From contig CM076140.1 in NCBI GenBank assembly GCA_038025085.1, forward strand, positions 37,199,501-37,263,500: a stretch of DNA of 64,000 nucleotides, given 5' to 3'. The notes beneath the pieces were generated by a model that made no database searches, had not been told where the DNA came from, and saw nothing but the letters and a program-made list of their open reading frames with translations. The stretch comes from Tetragonia tetragonoides. Taxonomy: Eukaryota; Streptophyta; Magnoliopsida; Caryophyllales; Aizoaceae. Below are positions 23,314 to 34,785 of this stretch, piece by piece. Position 1 is the stretch's first letter. Each line of letters starts with the position of its first letter. A program made the position numbers and the translations under genes.

Positions 23314-25095
23314 AAGGGTGAGCGGAAATTTCGGGTACCGGAACCGGAATTGGTTAGGAACCGATGGTTCCGCAACTGGAATCGGTCTAACCAAGTCCAA
23401 TTCCAATTCCAATTCCAATTCCCAAAAATAGGAACCGGCACCAACCAATTTTAATTCCAATTCCTGACTTTTGGGACCTGGAATTGGTTAGGTACTCGGT
23501 GTAAAAAAATTAAATGAATTTTTTCCTTCGTTAGAAATAAAGAATGGTGATTTTCTAGTAAGGTTAGTAGTTTAAAATTTTCTATTTGTAATTTTAATGT
23601 TTTTAATGATTGTAATTGTAAAATTAATAATTAAATGATTGCATACGTTATTTAAATTTTGATTTACAATGTTAAGTATTTTGATTGTAGTATTTGATTT
23701 TATGTTTCCGGTATTTTTGGAAACTAATATTTATTAGTGTAATTATTTATTGGTGTTTTTTATTATTAAAATACGCAATTTGGTTAAAACCACCTAAAAC
23801 GTTTCAAAGTTTGTCCAGTACCCCTTGAATCGTTGCTATTTGGTGAGTACCACCTTAAATCTTTATTCCGCCGTACAACTCACACCTTAATTGGTTTTCC
23901 GGGCAAATCCTTAACTTTACTGACCGTTATACCCTCACGTGTGCCTCACATGACAACTTAAATGAACTATCCTTTTTTTTCATTTTAATTTCACTATCCT
24001 ATTTGACCAATTAATTAAATTGTTTGACCAAATAAATTTGCTAATTCTTAAGAAACTAATCCCCCACCCAGTTTAAAAACACGACTCTTTATTTTCTCTC
24101 TTTCCTTTCTTCCTCTCCATTCTCTCTATCTGCCATTGTCGTGAACACCATCTCCAAACACCATCTCCAAGTGCCTCTCCAACAATTTCCAGGTAAATAA
24201 ACTTCTCCTTTTTTGTTTTCTTCTTCTCCTCTTTTCTTTTCCTCTGTTTCTCTCTCTTCTCTTTTTCTCCCCCAATTTTTCACCGATTTAGGGTTTGTTT
24301 GATTTTTAAGGTGATGTCAAGCTCTAATTCAACCCATTCTTCATGGCCTCCCAATGTCAGGTTTACAGAGAGAGATAGATGACGAGAGAGAGAGAGATGA
24401 CGAGAGAGAGAGAGATGACCGGAGAAAGAGAGAGAGATGACGAGAGAGAGATGGCAAAGATGGAGATACAGAGTGCAGAGGAAGAAGATAGAGCGATGTA
24501 TGAGAGAGAAAGAGAGTGTGAATTTGATTTTAGGGTAAATGCGTGTGGGTGGGTGGGTAAAACAATTTTGATTTCTTTTTCTGTCAATTTCTTTTCTGTT
24601 TGACTGATTTGTATTTCTTTTAATTATTTGGTCAAATAGGATAGTAAAATTAAAATGAAAAAAAAGGATAGTTCATTTAAGTTGTCATGTGAGGCACACG
24701 TGAGGGTATAACGGTCAGAAAAGTTAAGGATTTGCCCACAAAATCAATTAAGGTGTGAGTTGTACGGCGGAATAAAGATTTAAGGTGGTACTCACCAAAT
24801 AGCAACGATTCAGGGGGTACTGGACAAACTTTGAAACGTTTTAGGTGGTTTTAACCAAATTGCGCTTAAAATATTCATTTATTTGGTTTAAAAAATAAGA
24901 AAAATTGGATTTAATGCGGACTTGGGTACCCAGGAACCAGTGGGTACGCGGTGGATCCAATTCCAATTCCTAAGATTTAGGAACCGATGCAACCAATTCC
25001 AATTACAATTCCTACAAATTAGGAACTGGTGGATCCAATTCCAATTTCGGGTAGTGCAATACCCGGTGGATACCCGGTTGCGCTCACCCCTACAG
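23314..25095. mobile_element. hAT-like non-autonomous element inside gag (1.8 kb)
   Basis: Tips AAGGGTGAGCGG and CGCTCACCCCTACAG are inverted with slight mismatch. The rim is built of GGAACCGG/AATTCCAATTCC motifs at both ends. The TSD is TCACAGCT. The middle is taken up by a second element (23774-24864). No transposase, so it was moved in trans. Confidence 0.78.
23774..24864. mobile_element. MULE-type MITE with about 235-bp inverted arms, nested in the hAT-like element
   Basis: The left arm starts CGCAATTTGGTTAAAACCACC and the right arm ends GGTTTTAACCAAATTGCG. The arms match for about 235 bp (to ~24008 and from ~24630), including ACCGTTATACCCTCACGTG and its complement. The flanks ATTAAAATA (23765-23773) and CTTAAAATA (24865-24873) give a 9-bp TSD with one mismatch. 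The middle has CT-rich and (GA)n-rich DNA. Confidence 0.85.
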
Positions 25096-25500
25096 TCACA
25101 GCTACAAACTTGGTGGGTTTCAAAAGGCCGAGGAAAAGAAAAGCCCATGAGCGGGCATTCACTATTGAAGACAAGCCAAAGAACAAAAAGCCGCCCCAGG
25201 GGCGCGCGCCCGAAAAGAAATTCCCAGATCAGGAGCCTTCGCCCTTCAAAATGGATATACGGACCATATTGACGGAGATCCGGGACCACATGATCTTGTC
25301 ACTACCTCCACCACGCACTCACTACCCCTGAGCAGTACAGAAACAAAGCTAAATATTGTGAGTACCACAAAGAGCATGGCCATTACACAAACACGTGTAG
25401 GTTCCTTGATCGAGTGCTGAGAGGATGGGCCAAAGAGGGCAAGCTGAAGAAGTACCTTAAAGACGCAAAGGGCAAGACTATGCATTCAGTTAAGCCCATC

Positions 25501-26112
25501 GACGAGGCGGAGGGTAGCGCTAGCACAAAATTTTGTGCAGTAATTTCGGGAGGCTTCGCCTCAGGAGGCCCAGCAGTGGCAGGAAGAAAGACTTATGTGA
25601 GAAGCCGCAGACAAAACCTGATGGTGAAACCTCTCACCGTGCCGGAAATGACTTTTAAGGCACAAGATAGGCAAGACCTACACTTACCCCATGACGACCC
25701 ATTGGTCGTCCAGATGAAGATAGGCGATTTGATTGTTCCCAAAATTCTGATAGACACCGGCAGTTCAGCCAATGTGATCCACATCAACTGCTTACAAAAG
25801 TTAGCAGGGGGCTAGGAAAGCATGTTCAAGTACGCCTCCCCGGTGGTAGGCTTTGGCGGCCACAATGTGGAGCCATTGGGAACTGTAAAACTGAAAGTCA
25901 GAGTGGGGGACAAGAAACTCAACAAGGTGAGAACTATTGATGTCGACTTCCTTGTCTTCGATGTTCCATTTGCCTACAACGCCCTTATTGGGCGACCAAC
26001 CCTGAACAAGATCAAGGCGGTCATCGCCACCCACATGTTGATGCTAAAGTTTGAATGTGACGATGGAACTGTGGGTAAGTTATGTGGGAGTCAGGCAGAG
26101 GCGAGAGAATGA
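25501..26112 (+). pseudogene. Gypsy protease region
   Basis: Aspartic protease that would cut the polyprotein. The active-site motif ILIDTGSSANVI is at about 25747-25782, within LVVQMKIGDLIVPKILIDTGSS. The frame stops at 25813 (GG then TAG), then continues in the same sense with YASPVVGFGGHNVEPLG and FDVPFAYNALIGRPTLNKIKA, the usual protease C-terminal flap and tail. The frame closes at 26112. The catalytic Asp is intact; the stop is the defect. Confidence 0.88.
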
Positions 26113-26157
26113 TACTACACATCCCTTAAGCTCCAGCATACAATAAGGGCGGATCCA

Positions 26158-27711
26158 TTGGATATCCCCGACAACTCAGAGAGCAGCAAAGCCTCTCTCA
26201 AAGATCCACAGGCTGGTAAGAAAAGGAAGCTGGAGGAGTCAGAGCCACCCAAAGAGCTGGGGCCAAGCATTATGTCGATTGATGCTATAGAAGTTGATGT
26301 AAGGGTTGAGTTTGATCATCACCCAGAACCAATGGAGGAGGTGACAGAACTCGCCCTAGATCCCGCTCGCCCAGAACGCACAGTAAGAGTTGGGGGGATG
26401 CTTGGTCAAGTAACCCAAAGAAAAGTCCACCAACTCCTTGCTGAGTATCAAGACATATTTGCGTTCTCTGTAGGAGAAATGCCCGGCATCGACCCAGAAG
26501 TAATCATCCACAAACTGAGTGTGGATCCCCGGATTAAACCGGTCAAACAAAAAAAGAGAAATCTGGGTCCTGAGAAAAACGCGGCGGTTCAAGAAGAATT
26601 CAAGAAACTGTTAGAGGCAGGGTTCATCAGAGAGTGCCAATACCCGGAATGGGTGGCTAATGTGGTAATGGTGAAGAAATCCGGCGGCTCCTGGCGTATG
26701 TTCGTCGACTTTACTGACTTGAACAAGGCGTGTCCTAAGGACAGCTTCCCCCTACCTAGGATCGAGGGACTGGTGGACTCGACTGCTGACCACGCAACCC
26801 TTAGCTTCCTGGATGCTTTTTCGGGGTACCATCAGCTAGCTCTTCACCCCGATGATCAGGAGCACACAACATTTGTTACAGAGAGAGACTTGTTTTGTCA
26901 CACAACAATGCCTTTCGGACTTAAAAACGCTGGCGCCACCTACCAGCGCCTGGTAAACAAGCTCTTTGCTGATCAGTTGGGAAGGAACATGGAGGCATAT
27001 GTTGATGATATGATAATGAAGAGTGTGACGGTTGCAGATCACTTAAGCGACCTCAAAGAAACTTTCGAAACTTTGCGAAAGTTCAAGATGAAACTCAACC
27101 CAAAGAAATGTACTTTTGGGGTAGAGATGGGTAAGTTCCTAGGCTATGTCATCAGCCAAAAGGAAATTGACCCAAACCCAGACAAGGTCCAAGCAGTGAT
27201 CGACATGCAAGCTCCAAGAAACATCAAGGAAATACAGAAAATCATAGGATGTGTTACTTCTCTGAGACGGTTTATGTCTAAGTCGGCAGAGCGGTGCCTC
27301 CCTTTCTTTGATATACTCAAGAAAAAGGGCAAGTATGAGTGGACGCCCGAGGCTGAGTCAGCGTTCAACAATTTTAAACAATACTTGGCCCAACTACAGA
27401 GAATGGTGAGCCCCGCCCCAAAAGAAGTATTGTACCTATACCTATCAGTGGCAGAGAAGACGATCAGTGCATCCTTGATTGTGGAAAGAGAGGCAATTCA
27501 AGTTCCAGTCTACTATGTCAGTCATGCCCTAGCAGGGGCTGAAACTCGATACCCTGAAATCGAGAAGTTCGGTCTCGCCCTCCCCATGGCCAGCAGAAAG
27601 CTAAAACCATACTTTGATTCACATCAAGTTGTGGTACTCACAAACCAACCTATGAAGAAGAAACTAGAAAATCCAACCTTTTTCTGGGCGAATGATCAAG
27701 TGGTCAGTTGA
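26158..27711 (+). pseudogene. Gypsy reverse transcriptase and RNase H (longest intact part of pol)
   Basis: 517 open codons. The RT begins around AFSVGEMPGIDPEVIIHKLSV and shows KSGGSWRMFVDFTDLNKACPKD, FSGYHQL, TMPFGLKNAGATYQRL and the catalytic YVDDM at about 27000-27014. The connection and first RNase H follow: EYALVKK-like ALPMASRKLKPYF and VVLTNQP near 27600. As in other Tat elements, the first RNase H lacks the normal catalytic Asp at its start (LYLYLSVAEKTISA). The Met at 26158 is not a true start; the protein is part of the polyprotein. Confidence 0.93.
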
Positions 27712-28240
27712 GTTGGGACCCTACAGATTGCAATTTGAACCTCGTCGCGCCATCAAGGCACAGGCCCTTTCTGACTTCATAGTGGAATGTACTATCGGAC
27801 CTGATAACAAGGAAGAACCGACTGAATTTTGGACGCTCTACGTCGGTGGCTCAGCCACCTCACATGGCAGCGGAGCTGGAATCATAATGATCAGCCCCGA
27901 GGGCAACAAATACGAATATGCCATGAGATTCCTATTCCCAGCCTCCAACAATGAAGCTGAATATCAGGCATTAGTGGCGGGAATGGAGATGTGCTCTGCT
28001 GCTGGGGCAAAATGCATAAAAGCCTTCACAGACTCTCAAATACTTGTAGGGCACATCGATGGCGATTATGAGGCCAGAGAAGACACAATGCAAAGGTACC
28101 TTTCCAAGGTCAAATAGGCTATTGAAAAGTATGACAATTTTTAAGTCAAACACATCCCCAGGTCTGAGAACCAAGAGGCTGATGCCCTGGCTAAACTAGC
28201 CAGCTCATCACAAAACGATCACCCTAGACCTGTGTTCTAG
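27692..28240 (+). pseudogene. Second (archaeal-type) RNase H of the Tat lineage
   Basis: Reads LYVGGSATSHGSGAGIIMISPEG, SNNEAEYQALVAGMEM, FTDSQILVGHIDGDYEA and, past two stops at about 28116 and 28142, NQEADALAKLA. This is the second RNase H that marks the Tat group. The usual first catalytic Asp (xVDGS) is Gly here (YVGGS), while the Glu of NNEAEY, the Asp of TDSQ and the last Asp of EADALAK are kept. It overlaps the end of the RT-RH frame by 20 bp in another frame, so a frameshift separates them. Confidence 0.88.
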
Positions 28241-28299
28241 GAGGTGCTCCCCAACAAAACCATCAAAGATAAACAAGTCGTGTGGCTCGACGGATCCGA

Positions 28300-29534
28300 G
28301 GGTTGACCCAATCGTGCAATACCTGAGACACGACATGTTGCCAGAAGACAAAGAAGAAGCTGAGAGAATCAAGAAAAAGTCAGAATGGTTTGTTTACCAC
28401 GAGGGACTACTTTACAAGAGGGGCGTTACTCAACCCTTACTGAGATGCCTCACCCCTGAAAGGGGGAAGGCCATACTGAAGGAAATTCATGAAGGCGACT
28501 GCGCAGCCCACCTAGGAGCCCGCTCCCTAGCTGGGAAGGCGCTCCGAACAGGGTACTACTGGCCGACAATAAGTACAGATGCAGCAAATCTAGTCAAAAA
28601 ATGTGACAAGTGCTAGAGGTTCGCCTCGGTCCATAGACAGCCCGCAAACAAGCTCACTCCTATCTCAACACCCCTGCCTTTCTCAAAATGGGGAATGGAT
28701 ATTTTGGGTCCTTTCCCTACAGGTCGGTACTAAAGAAAATATCTGCTAGTGGCAGTTGATTATTTCACCAAGTGGGTCGAGGCAGAGTCGACAAAAAACA
28801 TCACTGTGAGAGATGTGACCAAGTTCATCTGGAAAAATATTATCACAAGATTTGGCGTTCCCATGAACATGGTATTCGACAACGGGAAACAATTCGACAC
28901 ACCCAAGCTCACCGATTTTCTCACTAAGCATGGAGTCAAACCACATTTTACGTCAGTGGCTCGCCCTCAGACAAATGGCCAGGCTGAATCCGCAAATAAG
29001 CAGATTTTGAATGGGCTGAAGAAGAAACTCGACGATGCCAAGGGCAAATGGGTCGACGAGTTACAATGTGTATTATGAGCCATAAGAACTACAGGGAAGA
29101 GCGCAACTGGCGAGAGCCCATTCATGCTGGTGTATGGCTCAGAATCTGTCATGCTAGTCGAGATTAAGGAGCCCACATGGCGTATGATTGAATTTGAAGA
29201 AGAAGGAAATGAACATTCTATGGCAGAAGCATTGGACCTCTTACCTGAAGCAAGGGGCAATGCGGTCTTGAAGCAGGCAATAACCAAAGTCCAAATGGCC
29301 AGAAAATATAACAAGCGTGTCAAAGCTTGCCCACTACAAGTAGGCGACATGGTTCTGCGAAAAACTGAGGCTATTGGACAAGGAGTGATCCATGGAAAAC
29401 TTACCGCCAATTGGGAAGGACCCTACTTGGTCGTGGAAGAAATAATGAAGGGTACTTATCGCCTATCCACTCTGGAGGGTGAACAACTGCCAAGATCTTG
29501 GAACGTTGACAATTTGAGAAAATACTACATCTAG
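28300..29534 (+). pseudogene. Gypsy integrase
   Basis: Zinc finger H-H-C-C: HEGDCAAHLGARSLAG then KKCDKC, ending in a TAG at 28614. The core follows with WGMDILGPFP, YFTKWVEAES, VFDNGKQFDT and NGQAESANKQI, so the D-D-E triad is present. More stops are at 28732 and 29078. The C-terminal part (29124-29534) has the GDMVLRK module and NWEGPYLVVEEIMKGTYRL, typical of plant gypsy integrases, and ends at PRSWNVDNLRKYYI. No chromodomain follows, as expected for Tat. Confidence 0.9.
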
Positions 29535-29679
29535 GTGATAGTACTGAATAAAATTTCTTAGATTTATTGCTTTAATATTGTAAGTTCCAGGGGCGGCTTG
29601 TATGTAACTGCTCACTTTGTATTGCAAATCTCAATGGAAACTTACCAACATCAAATAATAGTGTGTTACTTCTAATGTT

Positions 29680-30790
29680 CTTGCCTAGGACTCGCCCAAA
29701 AAAGGCTTTCTTAAGGTCACCCAACTGTACTCTGTGTACCTATGGGCCTAATTCAGCGTCAACACCCATTGGACCCACAAGTGGGCAGTGTGGTCATGTT
29801 CTTACCTAGGACTCGCCCAAAAAAGGCTTTCTTAAGGTCGCCCAACTGTACTCTGTGTACCTATGGGCCTAATTCAGCGTCAACACCCATTGGACCCACA
29901 AGTGGGCATTGTGGTCATGTTCTTACCTAGGACTCGCCCAAAAAAGGCTTTCCTAAGGTCGCCCAACTGGCCCAACTGTACTCTGTGTACCTATGGGCCT
30001 AATTCAGCGTCAACACCCATTGGACCAACAAGTGGGCAGTGTGGTCATGTTCTTATCTAGGACTCGCCCAAAAAAGGCTTTCCTAAGGTCGCCCAACTGG
30101 CCCAACTGTACTCTGTGTACCTATGGGCCTAATTCAGCGTCAACACCCATTGGACCAACAAGTGGGCAGTGTAGTCATGTTCTTACCTAGGACTCGCCCA
30201 AAAAGGGCTTTACTAAGGTCGCCAACCTGTACTTCATGTACCTATGAGCCTAATTCAGCGTTAACACCCATTGGACCCACAGTGGGCAGTGTGGTCACGT
30301 TCTTACCTAGGACTCGCCCAAAAAAGGCTTTCCTAAGGTCGCCCAACTGTACTTCATGTACCTATGGGCCTAATCCAGCGGTAACACCCATTGGACCCAC
30401 AAGTGGGCAGTGTGGTCACGTTCTTACCTAGGACTCGCCCAAAAAAGGCTTTCCTAAGGTCGCCCAACTGTACTCTGTGTACCTATGGGCCTAATTCAGC
30501 GTTTAACACCCATTGAACCAACAAGTGGGCAGTGTGGTCATGTTCTTACCTAGGACTCGCCCAAAACAGACTTTCCTAAGGTCGCCCAACTGTACTCTGT
30601 GTACCTATGGGCCTAATTCAGCGTTAACACCCATTGGACCCACAAGTGGGCAGTGTGGTCATGTTCCTACCTTGGACTCACCCAAAACAGGCTTTCCTAA
30701 GGTCGCCCAACAAATGGGCAAAGTAGTCATGTTCTAACTGGAGCATGCCCATTTCTGAGCGCCTTTGACTCGCCCGAAATGGCCTCCCCA
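29680..30790 (+). repeat. Tandem array 1 in the gypsy 3' region (about 120-130 bp x 9-10)
   Basis: The unit begins near GACTCGCCCAAAAAAGGCTTTC and includes CAACTGTACTCTGTGTACC and GGACCCACAAGTGGGCAGTG. Starts recur at about 29692, 29814, 29935, 30065, 30195, 30315, 30437, 30558 and 30675, with a weak last unit near 30769. Spacing is 117-130 bp; the 130-bp units carry an extra GCCCAACTGG. It lies just after integrase. It is open in frame for long stretches, but that only reflects the repeats. Confidence 0.95.
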
Positions 30791-31081
30791 AGGTCGCCCA
30801 ATGGGACTCTGTACTTATTTTACGATTCATACAAACGAGCACAAGCATTTGGCACACAATCAAGACAAAAACAAGGAAGGAATATTCATTAAAACGGGCA
30901 AGGGGTTGCTAGCCCCCAAACTTAGCACATTCAACAGTTAGAATTTACAAATGGTGGGACACTAGTTCAAACTTCAAAAACAAGCAAGTCAAGGTGTGCA
31001 CAGGTCACACACTCATTGACACCAAGCAGTACTCCCCTATTGCTCAGTATCCTTCTGCTCTTGATCTTGATCCTCCTCAGC

Positions 31082-33909
31082 CTAATTATGATCCTGCTCG
31101 TCAACATCAGAAGTCTCAAGTTGGGTGCCCTGAGCAGAAGTGACGATGAGGTCAGACTTAGCTCCCCCGTCCTCTCCATCTTCATTCGCTGAGGCGCGGG
31201 CTGAAGAATGATCTTTGGAAGCGCCCGCCTCAGAAGCACCAGCCGCCTTGAGCTCCAACACCTTCCAAAGGCGAGCCTCCCCGCGGTGGTGCTCCCTAAG
31301 CTTCTTCCTCAAGTGGCTCTCTATTTTGGGGTGCTCGACGTCTCAGTCAACCAAGGAGTTGTACTTCTCCAGACAGGCCTGAGGAGGCTCCTAGCCAAGT
31401 CGTAGCCTTGCTTGACAAGAATCTGATCCCTGTCAGCATCCTCACCCTCCACTAGCCTCTTGTTGAGGCCGTTAAGCTCGCTCTGCAGCTCGGCCAGGTG
31501 AGCGTACTTCTCCTCAATTTCCTTCATGGCCTTAACATATAGACCCTGGGCCTCGCCTTTCCCCTTCTCAGCCTTGGCCAACTCCTCCTTGGCCAGTTTG
31601 AGGTCTTTTTGAGCCTCCTCCATTTTAGCCCAACAGTCGTGGGCGCGCTTCCCCTCAGCAGAAGTCTATTGCCTGGCCAGAGCCATCCTCTCATCATGAT
31701 GAACCAGCCGGCGAGTGAACTGCAAAGAAGATAAAAGGTCAGTCAAGATTCACGAAATTGCATTAAGCAAAGAATATGCCACCCCCTTTACCTCAGCAAA
31801 GCTCTCCATCAATTTGCCTAGTGCCATCGCCATTCAGGTGGGCGTGGTCTTCATCCGTCAAGACCTCCTTGAGCTTCGCGATGGCAGCCTGGTTGTTCCG
31901 GGAGGACGCCACATAAGGGCGAAGGGGAGAAGGGGTGGCTTGAGCTAGACTCTTCGCCACTTCCTGGTTTTGCGCCTCCACATTCCTCTTGAAGGGAAGC
32001 TTAATTTTCAAACTCCCCGAAGAAGGTGTATTAGTAGTAGAAGGGCTCTCCCTCTTTGTCTTCTTGGGGGGAGGAGGGATGATCAAAACATTAGAATCAC
32101 TCCCATCAGAATCAGAAGGAGGAAGCCCAGTAAGGATGCCCCCGACGAGGTCCTTCTTTAGCTGCTCATTCAGCTGGTCCTGCTTCCTCTTAGCCTCCAC
32201 CTTGGACTTCGCCATGGTTTTCTTGGATTTGGTCACCACCCGGGTGACCTGCATGGAGGGCAGCTCCTTGTTACTGGCGGGCATGTCGCCCATCTCTGGC
32301 GCATGCAAGGATTCCTGGCTCTTGCCCGCCTTAGGAGCCCTGGGGGGAGGCTTGAGTTTGGTAGCCTTGGTGGCCCCAGCAGCCGCAGAAGACTCGCCAC
32401 CCTTCTTGCCAAACTTCTGCAGTTAAAACGGTGTTAAAAAGGGCTTCACAAGGTTAGAAGCATGCAAGCCAAATAGAAGAGAACTCGCCTCTAAAACTGT
32501 CTTCTGCTGAAGCTTTTTAAGCTCAGCCGCCTCCCTGGCCTTCTCCTCAGCCTTAGAGAGAGTTCCGGTCTTTACAGGATCGACCATGATTGCAGCTTGA
32601 CCCGCATAAAAGAGAACATAAATTACTCAATACTATATGAATGCAAAAAACACCAACTCAAGAAGGGTCGAGTACCAGCGTCCACTACGGAGGAGATGCC
32701 ACAAGGACTCAAAAAGATGTCGTCCTTGAAATAATCCCTCCAAGGCAACCAGTTGATGGGTCTCCTGATTGACTTTTTTGGATCATTGGGATGCTTGGGG
32801 TCTGGCCTCAACTTATATTCAAAATACTGGACCACCCTAGACTGTTCAACAGTTACGCGAGTGACCATCTTGTTCTTGGCTTGAACATCCACATTGTCAT
32901 TTCACTCAATGGGTAGACCCAACCTTCGCCAACTATTATGGCGCTTTACGAAGAAAAATTGGTGTTTCCAGTCATGGTTATTGTTGGCCTTCTCACGAGC
33001 AGTCAAGACCGTATTGCGATTGGCGATCGTGTACCATCCCACATCCTTCCCATTCACTCTGGTCATATAGTGGGTCAACACAAAGGTCTCTACTGAACAC
33101 TCCAAGCCCTTAAAAAAGGTGGTGGCGATAAAGCTAAGGATGTTCATCCAGCTATTTGGGGCGAGTTGTGCATGGACGATCTCATAATGCCTACATATTT
33201 CTATGATGAAAGGGTGTAGGGGAAGCCTAAGACACAACTGAAAAGCAATTCTGTACAGGGCTATACATCTCTTAGGCGGCTTCTTAACTGTTTGAAGCAT
33301 CTCAGGAGTTATCAGCTCATAAGGGTAATTTACAAAGTAGTTAAAGACGAAGCTCTTGAGAAACTCATTGTCCCCATACAGCTTCTTATGCCACTTCTGG
33401 TCTATGAAGTAACTTGAGGGGGGGTCATCTGAATCCAAGGTTGGGGGTTGTTGGTTAACAGCCCCTCCAGATTTCCCAGATGTCGTGGGCTTATCTACTT
33501 CCTCCTCCACCATTATTCTAATAGCAGGATGCGTAATCACCTGCAGTAAGTCGTTCGCCTTCGTCACTTGCCAAGGATAATTCACAGGGGGAGCAACCCA
33601 ACTTGAAATACTAGACACAGACCATTCAAACCCATCGCCATCCGGAAAAACAACAGTATACGCCCAACCATATAGAGGGACCGCTAAAGATACCTCTACC
33701 CCCACCTCTTTATTCAACACTCTCTCTACAGCTATATTGCACAACATTGGGCGAATACTCTCATCCGCCACTTTATAGGCATGGGGGTTATTAGTGGAGC
33801 AGTTTTCAGAGCAATATGAATTAACAGGCGAATCCAGATTGATATTATTGGTATAAGGCAAGTCAACAGAATCACTATGACTAATGGGCGGAGAACTCAT
33901 CATTTGCAC
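31082..33909 (-). pseudogene. Antisense gene of the Tat element ('putative gypsy-type transposase' family), spliced and broken
   Basis: Runs against gag-pol between the repeat arrays. The first part (33909-32902, 335 aa) contains LRLPLHPFIIEICRHYEIVHAQLAPNSWMNI, which resembles the plant domain named 'transposase (putative), gypsy type'. One in-frame stop at 32902 is followed by the same frame to about 32680 (VVDAG), where GCTG|GTACTC looks like a donor. Later pieces: KAEEKAREAAELKKLQQK near 32550, a likely acceptor CTGCAG|AAG near 32418, a basic Lys-rich stretch with NEQLKKDLVGGI and PPPPKKTKRES (32308-31793), and a coiled coil with LAELQSELNGLNKRLVEGE (31623-31321). Tail at 31312-31082. The function is unknown; such antisense ORFs are known in Tat elements. 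Confidence 0.75.
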
Positions 33910-34255
33910 AATAAGGAAGAAAAGAAAGATTAAAAGTACAAGTATATTACAAAACGGAAACGTACCTGATGAAGACTGACTTGAGTATGGTTGAAGATTT
34001 GAAGAACTAACATGAGGATTAGTAAAGATTGGGAGATTCTCTCTCTAGAAGCTCTTTCCTAATATTGGGAAATGGACAAATGATTAGGAAAATGACGTTT
34101 TCAAGACATTTATAACAAGGATTCCTGACGTCAACCCCACGTGTAATCATATTGGGCCAGAAAAGTCTTTAAAGCCCAATCTCAATGCAAACAGTTCAAG
34201 GCCCATGGTGGGAATAGTAGGCCCATCATAAGGTCGTTTCAAAGAAACAGAGGAT
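33910..34255. other. Antisense promoter/leader side of the 3' region, no gene seen
   Basis: About 350 bp between the antisense ATG and tandem array 2. It would hold the promoter of the antisense gene; I see no clear TATA box that I would assign. Confidence 0.35.
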
Positions 34256-34785
34256 TGATACTTGGGCTCTGCCAAGGGCTTGTTTAGCCCCAGGGGGTCG
34301 CCCATTTCAAGCTTGACGACTCGCCATCACAGGGGCTTCATCCCCATATAGTTGCCTAGTATTTGGACTCTCCCAAGTGCATATTTAGCCCCTGGAGGTC
34401 GCCTATTTCAATCAAAATACGACTCACCATCACATGGGCTTCATCCCCATACAAATGGCTAGTATTGGGGCTTTCCCAAGGGCTCATTTAGCCCCTGGGG
34501 GTCGCCTATGTCAGTCAAATGACGACTCGCCATCACAGGGGCTTCATCCCCATATAGTTGACTAGTACTTGGGCTCTCCCAAGGGCTTATTTAGCCCATA
34601 GGGTCGCCTATTTCATACAAAATACGACTTGCCATCGCAGGGGCTTCATCCCCATACAGTTGGCTAGTACTTGGGCTCTCCCAAGGGCTTATTTAGCCCC
34701 TACGGTCACCTATTTCAATCGAAATACGACTCGCCATCACAGGGGCTTCATCCCTATACAATGAGCTAGTATTGGGGCTGTCCCT
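34256..34785 (+). repeat. Tandem array 2 (about 103 bp x 5)
   Basis: The unit has TTGGGCTCTCCCAAGGGCTT, TTTAGCCCCTGGGGGTCGCC, ACGACTCGCCATCACAGGGG and CTTCATCCCCATATAGTTG. Starts fall near 34258, 34361, 34464, 34567 and 34670. Lies upstream of array 3 without a gap. Confidence 0.93.

Larger units (their letters stand above)
21857..25500 (+). pseudogene. Gypsy gag, interrupted by a nested element
   Basis: Capsid/nucleocapsid region. The ATG at 21857 follows the PBS. The first open part (to 22564) is Gln/Pro/Arg-rich; a second part (22587-23222) holds the Retrotrans_gag core: PNDHLVVFESKMMLQ, AALRWLKNL, FDQLAKEFSDRF, EDLRSYLKRFNDEA. A stop at 23220 and a frame change lead to the insert at 23314-25095. 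Beyond the insert the sense resumes with ATNLVGFKRPRKRKAHE and a zinc-knuckle-like KYCEYHKEHGHYTNTCRFL near 25353. Removing the insert with one copy of its TSD makes the reading KADAYLTATNLVGFK continuous, which proves the two halves belong together. Confidence 0.88.

Noticed and set aside
24363..24603. Glu/Arg-rich frame over (GA)n DNA
   Set aside because: Simple-repeat translation in the loop of a MITE.
29742..30737. Open frames through tandem array 1
   Set aside because: Unit lengths happen to keep frames open; the frames change from unit to unit and match no protein.
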